A stretch of DNA of 9,329 nucleotides from assembly GCA_027366195.1 (NCBI GenBank), contig DAHXKW010000088.1, positions 1-9,329 on the forward strand, read 5' to 3'. The stretch's first letter is position 1. Every line of letters starts with the position of its first letter. This stretch comes from Alphaproteobacteria bacterium (GTDB lineage Bacteria > Pseudomonadota > Alphaproteobacteria > G02398745 > G023898745). The notes beneath the pieces were generated by a model. That model made no database searches and was not told the origin of the DNA. It was given only the letters and a program-made list of their open reading frames with translations. The translations under genes were made by a program, and so were the position numbers. Below, in pieces: positions 1 to 7,145 of the stretch.

Positions 1-1
1 G

Positions 2-508
2 GATAAAGCCTTAGGCGGTGATGTTGGCGACAATATGGAAGAAGTTGTTTATGAGGGGTATGGTCCAGGGGGGACGGCAATTATTGTGGAAACGCTAACA
101 GACAATCGGAATCGCACTGCATCTGAGGTGCGTACACCATTTACGAAATTTGGTGGAAATCTCGGTGAAACGGGAAGTGTTTCATACTTGTTTGATCACG
201 TAGGTTTTGTTAGCTATCCAAAAACACGTGTGTCATTTGATGATGCATTTGAATTTGGCGCAGATCACGGCGCTGAAGACGTTGAAGATGAGGATACGTA
301 TATACGGTTTGTTACTTCCAAAGAAAATTTTGCAACGCTTAGGGATGTCTGTATTGAGCGTTTTGGTGATCCTGAGGATCAAGGACTGGTTTGGTTACCA
401 AAAACAACTGTTGCAATTCCCGCCGATAAGATCGAGCAGTTTGAAAAACTGCTCTCGAAATTGGAAGAGTTGGATGATGTGCAAGAAGTTTATGCTAATA
501 ATACCTAA
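2..508 (+). CDS. yebC: YebC/PmpR/TACO1-family regulatory protein, C-terminal part (5' end outside window)
   Basis: The reading frame is open from the left edge, so only the last 168 residues of a protein that is usually about 240-250 residues long are seen. The family signature is clear: EGYGPGG, then TDNRNRTASEVR, then FGGNLGETGSVSYLF, followed by the mixed alpha/beta C-terminal domain ending in LEELDDVQEVYAN. Family members bind DNA as transcriptional regulators, and members related to mitochondrial TACO1 are reported to relieve ribosome stalling; which role applies here cannot be read from the sequence. The ATG at 35 is internal, because the frame upstream of it already encodes family-like residues (DKALGGDVGDN). 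The stop lies 16 bases before the MreC-like gene, so the two may share a transcript. No truncation or frameshift is visible in the part present. Confidence 0.95.
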   Translation, partial: DKALGGDVGDNMEEVVYEGYGPGGTAIIVETLTDNRNRTASEVRTPFTKFGGNLGETGSVSYLFDHVGFVSYPKTRVSFDDAFEFGADHGAEDVEDEDTYIRFVTSKENFATLRDVCIERFGDPEDQGLVWLPKTTVAIPADKIEQFEKLLSKLEELDDVQEVYANNT

Positions 509-513
509 TATTT

Positions 514-520
514 AGGGGGG
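514..520 (+). promoter_or_regulatory. Strong Shine-Dalgarno site of the MreC-like gene
   Basis: AGGGGGG lies four bases before the ATG at 525, in the 16-base gap after the yebC stop. It is the best ribosome-binding site in the window and fixes the start of the next gene. The genes downstream (1208 and 2545) rely on ATGA overlaps instead, so this site may set translation for the whole three-gene unit. Confidence 0.7.
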
Positions 521-524
521 AATC

Positions 525-1211
525 ATGAACCGAAAACCTCGTAAAATCTCCACTTTTGATACACGTTTTCTGATTTTCACAGTTTTTGCTTTTAGTTTTT
601 ATCATTATAGTGTTTCCTTTGTTTTGCCCGATGCAGAATATATTTTACGCGCTCCTTATATCACCGTTGTAAATTTATTTGATCGGATTTTGAATATTTT
701 TCCTAATCGAAAACCGGTTCAGCAAGCTATAGAAGCACCTACTTTTTTAAAAAGATATTTACCAAGTGAAAATGTCCCCGTTTTGCAATATGTTGATACT
801 GGCTATGTTCGATACTTATTGATTCCTCAAAAGAAATTTAAAAAAAATGATGTCGTGGTTTTTAATAACTGCTTAATTGGACGCGTTTCAATGACAGGGG
901 TTTACGTTGCGCGTGTTCAATTGATTACAGATCCGGCGCACTATCTCCCTGTTGTTTGTTGTGGCGTAAATGCTATGAGCGTTGGCAAAGATGGCAATAC
1001 GGTAGAAATAATCCGATTTCAAAAACCTTTAATAAGTTGTGCTAATGATGATGGCTTGGTCTATACATCAGGGGTTGATGGAATATACCCGAGAAATTTG
1101 ATTGTTGGTAAAGTTGATAAAATAAAAAAATCAGTGGTTTTGGCCCGTAGTATTTTAGATTTTAACCATATTGATTATGTCGAAGTCCTATCTTTCGAGC
1201 ATTTACGATGA
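525..1211 (+). CDS. mreC: Small, divergent MreC-like rod-shape protein
   Basis: This is a 228-residue protein, shorter than typical MreC (about 280-380). MreC is a bitopic inner-membrane protein whose periplasmic beta domains scaffold the elongasome (MreB/MreD/RodA/PBP2). Visible features: a basic N-terminus (NRKPRK), one membrane segment at about residues 15-35, a short connector, then the beta-domain pattern: LIGRV (117-121), ARVQLITDP (129-137), LPV (141-143), and the diagnostic TSGVDGIYP (181-189) followed by VGKV (194-197). The connector between the membrane segment and the beta core is short and proline-rich, with no clear heptads, so the dimerising coiled coil of ordinary MreC seems reduced or absent. 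The start is well supported by AGGGGGG just upstream. The stop overlaps the next start by four bases (ATGA). No mreB or mreD is adjacent. The family call rests on motifs in the second half. Confidence 0.72.
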   Translation: MNRKPRKISTFDTRFLIFTVFAFSFYHYSVSFVLPDAEYILRAPYITVVNLFDRILNIFPNRKPVQQAIEAPTFLKRYLPSENVPVLQYVDTGYVRYLLIPQKKFKKNDVVVFNNCLIGRVSMTGVYVARVQLITDPAHYLPVVCCGVNAMSVGKDGNTVEIIRFQKPLISCANDDGLVYTSGVDGIYPRNLIVGKVDKIKKSVVLARSILDFNHIDYVEVLSFEHLR

Positions 1212-2548
1212 GAGTTGTGGATCCAATAATTCGCAACATGCAAAAATTCGGAACACTGAAAGATGAAGAGCGAATTCAAAAAGCTTATAAATTTGCAGAA
1301 AAAGCACATGAAAACCAGAAAAGATTATCAGGTGAGCCCTACATAACGCATCCTTTTTCTGTTGCTTTACAACTTGCTCAGCTGAAGCAAGATGAAGATA
1401 CAGTTATTGCAGGCCTATTACATGATGTGCTTGAAGATACACATGTATCTGCTCGTGAAATTTACCAATGTTTTGGAGATACGGTATTAACACTAGTTAA
1501 AGGTGTTACTAATGTTCATTATTTTTATGATCAAGAAAATCAGCTTCTTGAAAAGAACTTAAAAAAATTTTTTCAATCTGTACGTTTTGATATACGGATT
1601 TTGTATATTCGTCTAATTGATCGTTTGCATAATATGCAGACTTTGAATTATTACACTAATGAAGAAAAGCAAAAGCGCAAAGCCATGGAAACTTATACTA
1701 TTTATTTGCCTCTTGTCGATTATGCTGGTTTATTTAGTATCAAGAATGAATTAAGCGATCTTTGTGTACGTTATCTTGATTTTCAAACGTATACGTACAT
1801 TAAGGAGAAGCTTAAAGGACAATATAACAGTGTTAATACAGATATTGATGCTATCATATGTTTGCTTGAATATTTGCTTGATAATAATGGGTTTATGGGC
1901 AGGGTTTTGGGTAGATTAAAAACTGTTTCATCAGTGTTCGAGAAGATGAAGCAAAAAGTTGTTGATTTTAATCAACTTTCAGACATCATAGGTTTTCGTG
2001 TTTTGGTGGATACGGTCCAAGAGTGTTACCAGGTTCAGCGTCTTTTAGCTTCAGAATTAAAGATTATCCCTGGATCCTTTAAAGATTATATTCGTGTTCC
2101 AAAGCATAATTGTTATCAGTCTCTACATTGTGTTTTTTCGTTGCCCCCTTATGAGCATATCGAAATCCAGATCCGCACTTATGAGATGAATGAATTAGCA
2201 GAAAATGGAACGGCGCACCATGTCTTATACAAACAAGAACAAATGACGAAACGAAATCCATTATTAACAAAAATTTTGCAACATGCGGTTCCAAATGTTG
2301 CCAAGGTTTTAAAGGATGAGAATCAAGAATCTCATGGTTATATATATTGTTTTACTCCTCAGGGAGACGCTATTTTTTTGCCGTCTAATAGTACATGTTT
2401 AGATTTTGCTATCAAACTACACTCTGACTTCAAATCGCAAGCGACACATGCCTTAATCAACGGTGAAGAGGTAAGTTTGGAAACATCTATTAAAACAGGT
2501 GATGAAATTTACATTTATACTCATCCAGAAAAAGCCAAGATTGCATGA
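1208..2548 (+). CDS. rsh: RelA/SpoT homologue (HD hydrolase + ppGpp synthetase + TGS), lacking the C-terminal regulatory domains
   Basis: This is a (p)ppGpp metabolic enzyme of the Rel/SpoT family, 446 residues against the usual 700-780. The N-terminal HD hydrolase (about 20-190) keeps its metal and catalytic residues: H48 in YITHP, H72-D73 and E76-D77 in LLHDVLEDT, and D138/N142 in IDRLHNMQTL. The synthetase domain (about 225-342) keeps GRLK (R236, K238), D259 in SDIIGFRV, FKDY (K292), PK (K299), N301, YQSLH (303-307), EIQIRT (E319, Q321, R323) and H337. The usual glycine of NGYQS is C302. A TGS domain (about 378-440) follows, and the protein then stops, with no helical, zinc-finger or ACT domain. 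Both activities look intact, so a bifunctional enzyme is inferred. It overlaps mreC upstream and yggU downstream through ATGA junctions, which argues that the short form is real and not a frameshift. Confidence 0.93.
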   Translation: MRVVDPIIRNMQKFGTLKDEERIQKAYKFAEKAHENQKRLSGEPYITHPFSVALQLAQLKQDEDTVIAGLLHDVLEDTHVSAREIYQCFGDTVLTLVKGVTNVHYFYDQENQLLEKNLKKFFQSVRFDIRILYIRLIDRLHNMQTLNYYTNEEKQKRKAMETYTIYLPLVDYAGLFSIKNELSDLCVRYLDFQTYTYIKEKLKGQYNSVNTDIDAIICLLEYLLDNNGFMGRVLGRLKTVSSVFEKMKQKVVDFNQLSDIIGFRVLVDTVQECYQVQRLLASELKIIPGSFKDYIRVPKHNCYQSLHCVFSLPPYEHIEIQIRTYEMNELAENGTAHHVLYKQEQMTKRNPLLTKILQHAVPNVAKVLKDENQESHGYIYCFTPQGDAIFLPSNSTCLDFAIKLHSDFKSQATHALINGEEVSLETSIKTGDEIYIYTHPEKAKIA

Positions 2549-2862
2549 GTTTTTTTGTTGATACAGTATCAGGCGAAATAGGTTTTTATATTCAAACAGT
2601 TCCTAATGCTTCGCAGAATAGAGTCGTGGCTATTAGTGAATATCAAGGGCGTCTAGCACTAAAAGTTGCCGTAGCAGAATCGCCTGTAGATCATAAAGCG
2701 AATAAAGAGTTGATAAAGTACCTTGTTGAATACTTTGATGTTCCCAAAAGCTCAATAAGTTTATTAAAGGGGCATACCAGTCGCCTTAAGCTGGTTTCAT
2801 TTAAATTTTCTCAAGATGCTATTGCTCAGAAATTAAGAAATAAAGGATGGGTTTTTATTTAA
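2545..2862 (+). CDS. yggU: DUF167/YggU family (UPF0235) small protein
   Basis: This 105-residue protein matches the DUF167 family in length and pattern: QTVPNASQNRV (residues 17-27), LALKVAVAESPVDHKANKEL (37-56), a helix, then DVPKSSISLLKGHTSRLK (65-82). The family folds as a small alpha/beta domain; its biochemical role is not established, so none is assigned. The start overlaps the rsh stop by four bases (ATGA), and there is no separate ribosome-binding site of note, which points to translational coupling. It is the last gene of the mreC-rsh-yggU unit. About 20 residues after the conserved core (89-105) are less family-like. No hairpin terminator is evident after the stop. Confidence 0.9.
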   Translation: MSFFVDTVSGEIGFYIQTVPNASQNRVVAISEYQGRLALKVAVAESPVDHKANKELIKYLVEYFDVPKSSISLLKGHTSRLKLVSFKFSQDAIAQKLRNKGWVFI

Positions 2863-2870
2863 AGTTTAAT

Positions 2871-2899
2871 TTGTTAGAAAAATTTGTTTGTTTTACAAT
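2871..2899 (+). promoter_or_regulatory. Candidate sigma-70-type promoter for tssM
   Basis: TTGTTA (2871-2876) is separated by 17 bases from TACAAT (2894-2899), each close to the TTGACA/TATAAT consensus at the optimal spacing. It lies in the only real gap upstream of tssM, about 55 bases before its ATG. In DNA this AT-rich chance matches are common, so this is a candidate only. It would give tssM its own transcript, separate from the mreC-rsh-yggU unit. Confidence 0.45.
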
Positions 2900-2954
2900 A
2901 ATTTGAAGGGTTTGTTCTGAATAAGATTTGCGTGTTTCATTGTAATGGGTACCT

Positions 2955-5900
2955 ATGAATTGGGGCGGTATTTGGACATTTTTTAAAAATATAGAGCCCT
3001 ATTACTCATGGTTTCTTCTGTCCATTATTATAGTGATTGTTTTTCTTATTGTGTTTTTATTGATTTCGTATTTTATCAAACCTAAAAATTTACCAAAAGA
3101 AATTACGGATACACCTAAGCCCGGCACGAAATCTGTTGACCATAGGTTTGACTTGCCTCCCTATTTACTAGGATTGTCAGAATTTTTATCATTTTTTAAA
3201 CGCGGAGATTTCGCGAAGAGCTTTTTTTCAGCCAACCAATTTTTAAGGCGCTTGTTTCCAGGAATCAATTATAAGTATGCTGTTCCTTGGTTTGTATTAT
3301 TAGGACCAGAACAGTCTGGTAAAACTATTCTTGCCAAACATCTTGAGCATATTATAGGTTCCGCTACGCCTGATTTTCCTCAGTTGTTCCCAAGACAAGA
3401 TTGTACATATAGTTTTTTTAATAATGCCGTTGTTTGTAATTTAGCAGGTGAATATTTTTCACATGCTGATAAGATTGATTCTAATGATAATGGATGGCGT
3501 ACATTTTTAACCTTACTAAGTCGTTACAGAGAACGGACACCTTTAAATGGAATTGTCCTAACAGTTCCAGTGAAAGAGTTATTAAATAGTGATAAAAAAA
3601 CGATTACAGAACGAGCTAAATTTTATCATAAGCAAATTGGATCATTGCAGAGTTATTTAAATATCCGCCTTCCTGTTTATATAGTTATCACCCAGATTGA
3701 TCAGTTGCCTGGTTTTAAACAATTTGCGGAGCATTTGCCTGAAAAATTTCATCAAAACATTTTAGGTTGGAGCGCGCCCTATGAGTATTCAATCCTCTAT
3801 AGCAGTAAGTGGTGTGATGATGCTTTCGAATACTTGGACCAATATCTTAAAAAGCTTGTTTTTGAATTAGCCACTTATGCATCTGGTTGGGATCATAATG
3901 GTGGTTTATATGTGTTTTGGAAAGAGTTGATTCAATTAAAGGATAATTTAAAAATATATTGTGACAAAATTTTTATTCCACACATATATAAAAGTAAACC
4001 TTGCTTAAGAGGTATTTATTTTACGGGTGAATATAATGATAATCTTTTATTCATTCAGCAGCTGTTTGAAGATAAGATTTTTAAAGAAGGCAATTTAGTT
4101 GAGCCGATTCAAACTTTACTAACTACTTATCATGCCAAGTTTTTGCAATATGGACTATTGGCGACTATGGCGTGGTTTGTTCTTTTTGGGGCACAAGCGT
4201 TGATTCGTTTTCAAAAAGAACGCAGTGAAGTTCTTCCTATAATTTATAAAATGAATCAGTTATTTGATCGCATGCAAAATTTGCCTATTACTGATGATGC
4301 AGGCATGTCTTTGATTTATGAAGAAACTATTCAACAATTGTCTTTGTTGTCTCATGTAAATAAAAATAAGTTATTTTTTTCATGGGCTATCCCAGCAACG
4401 TGGGTTTCGCCTTTTAGAAACAATGTGAATCATACTTTACATAGAACGGCTCAGCTTATTTTAGTGCGATCACTTTATTATGCTTTACTACTAAAAGTTA
4501 AAGAGTTAGTTCATTTAAGGCCAGCTAAAGATGACGCGGCGCAAAATATAGGTCAGTTACTAATTCCTGAAAGTAGCCCGGAATTTAAATTAGTTAATCG
4601 TTTCGTTACGAGCTTGAAAGAGTTGCAAGACAATATTGAAAAATTCAATCAACTACAAAATTATCATGATCCAAAGGTTTTGGATGATTTGATGAAATAT
4701 ATTTTTAAAACTAGGCTGCCGGAGCATGTTTATCATAGTTATATACAAATTGAGCCTTTTTTGTTCAATAGGCTATTTCCGCCTATTGATTTGCATGTAT
4801 ATGCTAAAACCTTACACCGTACTATAGGCGTTTTATATCAAAATTTTTATAATGCATTGTTTGATGAAAACACGATCGGCAGCTTACCATTCAGGCTACA
4901 GCAATTGACTAATCAGTTGTCTGCACGCAAGCCTGATCAACCAGATGTCCTGGCTTTCAAAAACGCCCAGGAAAGTATAAAACTGATTTTAAAATTATTT
5001 GGTAAATCTGGTAGTACGTGGTTAGACCACCCGCATTTTAACCCATCAAAAAGTTTTAACAAATTTTGGGAAACAATTGAGGATATTGCCATTTTAGGAA
5101 AACCAATAAGTCAGTTATTGATTGATCAAACGGGGCTTGGTTTTGGTAATCTGCAAAAGCAATTGCAGTCTATGTATCAGGATTTTTCAGAGGCTGAGGA
5201 ACCATCAGAATTTGAAGCGCAAAAAACATCACAATTGGTTTTTGTTTTGACGAAAGAGTTGGATAAAGTTTTTGAACAAACCTTCATGCAGGCCCCGACG
5301 GCTTCTCCTGTTACAACGATAACAAACGCCAATGAGTTTATTGATATTGATGCATCTATATTCAAGCCAATTGCTAAAGCGTTAAGCCAAGAAGAAAAGT
5401 TTTCAGACGAAGATATTGCTAAGATGCCTGTGGCAAGCCAGAAAAAAATAAGAAGTCTTGGCGTTGGTGGTGCTGTTAACTTCATTCGTTATCAAATTAA
5501 TAGTAATCAAAAAACGCAAAAGCAATTACCAAAAGATGCGACCGATAGTGAAAGAGAAGCTTTATTAGATAGTATCAAATGTTTTGAAGATACATTAGCT
5601 TTGATCAAGATTCTAGAAACGTTACCTTCAAAAGAAGCTGTGGATCTTCGTGATGGCTTGAATAAAACGGCTCAATACTTATTGAAAGAGCTTGATACCT
5701 TGTTGCTACATTATGGTTGTTATATGCCACGCGATATTGAAAAAATGGAATGGTGGAATGGAGAAAGTGGCGCTGCTTTTAAAGCTTATGGTGCAGTTGA
5801 TCGGCCATCATTATTACTTGGGTTGAAACATCAACTTGAGCTTCTGAAAAAACTAACAAAGAAAGCCGGGCCTATTATTGATTATATGAAGAGCCATGTT

Positions 5901-7124
5901 GCAGAGGCCGAAGATCTGAACCATGAATTAATTGACAAATGGGATACAATCGTTACCGCTGTTCGGGCAAAAGAAATAAACAAAGGGTCTTCATTAACGG
6001 ATCTTGAAAAATTCATTACTGAAAATATGAATGCAATTACATTTGGCAATGTGGTTGATACAATCCCGCTCAGTGATATTATTGGAACATCTTATGATTA
6101 TTTTGTGCAAGCACGAAAGAGAATTCAAAAAGCCATGTTGGCACGAGCTGAAATTTTATCACGTACAAATTCAGTAAAGGCTTATAACTGTATTGCCACA
6201 TTTTTTAATAAAAATTTAGCCGGTAAATTCCCATTTGCAGAACAAAAAACAGCATCGGAAGATATATCTTTAGAAACGCTTTGGGACTTTTTTGAATTAT
6301 TTGATCAAAAAGGTGGTACGCCAGAAAAGATTTTAACGAATGTGCAAGAGGTTCCAGGGTTTGATGATCAAATGCAGTTCTTGCAAACCATATATGAAAT
6401 TCGCCAACTATTTGATTCTTGGGTTCAAGGAAAAAGTGAAACAAAAGATCCAGCATTCGATGTGGAGATTGAATTCAGGGTAAATCGGCAAAATGAGCAA
6501 AATGGCCAGTATATTTATCATCTCTGGTTCAATCCAAGTTCCACAGAAAAAATCAAAAATATCAGTGGGGGGGCTTCAGTAGGTACATGGCGATACGGGG
6601 AGCCCGTTACGGTAGGGTTTGGTTGGGCATCGACAAATAGGTCATCTCCCGTTCCTGTTAGTGATAATAACCGTCCTTATGTGTCTGTGGATCGTTTGAA
6701 TGTTGAATTTAATTTTGGTGGCAATTGGGCTCTGTTTGCTTTACTGCGTACTTTACAGACGTCGGATAGTGATATCAAGCGTTATTTGCGTCTGACCATA
6801 CCACAGTCTAATGGAAAGACAGCCGTTCTCTATCATAAATTGGCTGTGATGAAACCGGCTAAAAACTCAAAGAATCCTAAACGTGAATACTTGAAGATCC
6901 CTGTATTTCCATTTTCTGCGCCAGAATTGCCATGTATGAAAGAATATTTAGGTGAAGCACTTTTGCTTGAAAAGCGCTTAAATTGCGTGGGTAGTAAAGA
7001 TGATCCGATATGCAAAAAATTCTCAGATGATGCGGATGCACGCACGATTAAGTGTAAGTCTGAAAAGAAAAAAGAAAAAGATACTGAGGAAGAGTCAGGT
7101 CAGGATGAAACCGGACATCAATAG
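2955..7124 (+). CDS. tssM: TssM/IcmF, type VI secretion system inner-membrane core component
   Basis: This 1389-residue protein has TssM architecture. TssM anchors the T6SS membrane complex, spanning from a cytoplasmic NTPase-like domain into the periplasm, where it meets TssL and TssJ. Visible in order: a membrane segment at about 19-41; a cytoplasmic domain with Walker A GPEQSGKT (117-124), NLAGEY (162-167) where the family usually has DTAGRY, the family block PLNGIVLTVPVKELL (196-210), and LPVYIVITQIDQLPGF (239-254); a further membrane segment at about 395-415; a long, mostly helical periplasmic region; and the C-terminal beta domain with GNWALFALLRTL around 1255. A charged Lys/Glu-rich tail with several cysteines ends the protein. 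Family members are often about 1100-1300 residues, so this one is long but uninterrupted. The ribosome-binding site before the ATG is weak. No tssL, tssK or other T6SS gene is next to it. Confidence 0.93.
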   Translation: MNWGGIWTFFKNIEPYYSWFLLSIIIVIVFLIVFLLISYFIKPKNLPKEITDTPKPGTKSVDHRFDLPPYLLGLSEFLSFFKRGDFAKSFFSANQFLRRLFPGINYKYAVPWFVLLGPEQSGKTILAKHLEHIIGSATPDFPQLFPRQDCTYSFFNNAVVCNLAGEYFSHADKIDSNDNGWRTFLTLLSRYRERTPLNGIVLTVPVKELLNSDKKTITERAKFYHKQIGSLQSYLNIRLPVYIVITQIDQLPGFKQFAEHLPEKFHQNILGWSAPYEYSILYSSKWCDDAFEYLDQYLKKLVFELATYASGWDHNGGLYVFWKELIQLKDNLKIYCDKIFIPHIYKSKPCLRGIYFTGEYNDNLLFIQQLFEDKIFKEGNLVEPIQTLLTTYHAKFLQYGLLATMAWFVLFGAQALIRFQKERSEVLPIIYKMNQLFDRMQNLPITDDAGMSLIYEETIQQLSLLSHVNKNKLFFSWAIPATWVSPFRNNVNHTLHRTAQLILVRSLYYALLLKVKELVHLRPAKDDAAQNIGQLLIPESSPEFKLVNRFVTSLKELQDNIEKFNQLQNYHDPKVLDDLMKYIFKTRLPEHVYHSYIQIEPFLFNRLFPPIDLHVYAKTLHRTIGVLYQNFYNALFDENTIGSLPFRLQQLTNQLSARKPDQPDVLAFKNAQESIKLILKLFGKSGSTWLDHPHFNPSKSFNKFWETIEDIAILGKPISQLLIDQTGLGFGNLQKQLQSMYQDFSEAEEPSEFEAQKTSQLVFVLTKELDKVFEQTFMQAPTASPVTTITNANEFIDIDASIFKPIAKALSQEEKFSDEDIAKMPVASQKKIRSLGVGGAVNFIRYQINSNQKTQKQLPKDATDSEREALLDSIKCFEDTLALIKILETLPSKEAVDLRDGLNKTAQYLLKELDTLLLHYGCYMPRDIEKMEWWNGESGAAFKAYGAVDRPSLLLGLKHQLELLKKLTKKAGPIIDYMKSHVAEAEDLNHELIDKWDTIVTAVRAKEINKGSSLTDLEKFITENMNAITFGNVVDTIPLSDIIGTSYDYFVQARKRIQKAMLARAEILSRTNSVKAYNCIATFFNKNLAGKFPFAEQKTASEDISLETLWDFFELFDQKGGTPEKILTNVQEVPGFDDQMQFLQTIYEIRQLFDSWVQGKSETKDPAFDVEIEFRVNRQNEQNGQYIYHLWFNPSSTEKIKNISGGASVGTWRYGEPVTVGFGWASTNRSSPVPVSDNNRPYVSVDRLNVEFNFGGNWALFALLRTLQTSDSDIKRYLRLTIPQSNGKTAVLYHKLAVMKPAKNSKNPKREYLKIPVFPFSAPELPCMKEYLGEALLLEKRLNCVGSKDDPICKKFSDDADARTIKCKSEKKKEKDTEEESGQDETGHQ

Positions 7125-7145
7125 TATTTTTAGTAAAGGTTATTA

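Noticed and set aside
207..515. Plus-strand open frame inside yebC
   Set aside because: It overlaps the clear YebC frame along its whole length, has no family resemblance and no ribosome-binding site.
1557..1573. A7-T6 tract in rsh as a possible frameshift or slippage site
   Set aside because: The frame continues through it with conserved HD-domain residues on both sides (IDRLHNMQTL after it), so nothing indicates a disruption; such runs are common in AT-rich DNA.
2079..2294. Minus-strand open frame of 71 codons inside rsh
   Set aside because: Antisense to the conserved synthetase domain, with low-complexity composition typical of a shadow frame.
2863..2954. Small RNA or riboswitch in the gap before tssM
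   Set aside because: The gap is AT-rich, holds a promoter-like pair, and shows no conserved stem pattern or repeat that I can support.
5177..5485. Minus-strand open frame of 102 codons inside tssM
   Set aside because: Antisense to the continuous TssM frame and serine/alanine-rich as expected from the complementary strand; no start signal.
6205..7045. Two further minus-strand open frames inside tssM (83 and 70 codons)
   Set aside because: Both are shadows of the TssM C-terminal region, without ribosome-binding sites or recognisable domains.
7125..7145. Possible bidirectional terminator between the convergent tssM and yejE stops
   Set aside because: Only 21 bases of AT-rich sequence, with no inverted repeat able to form a stable hairpin.
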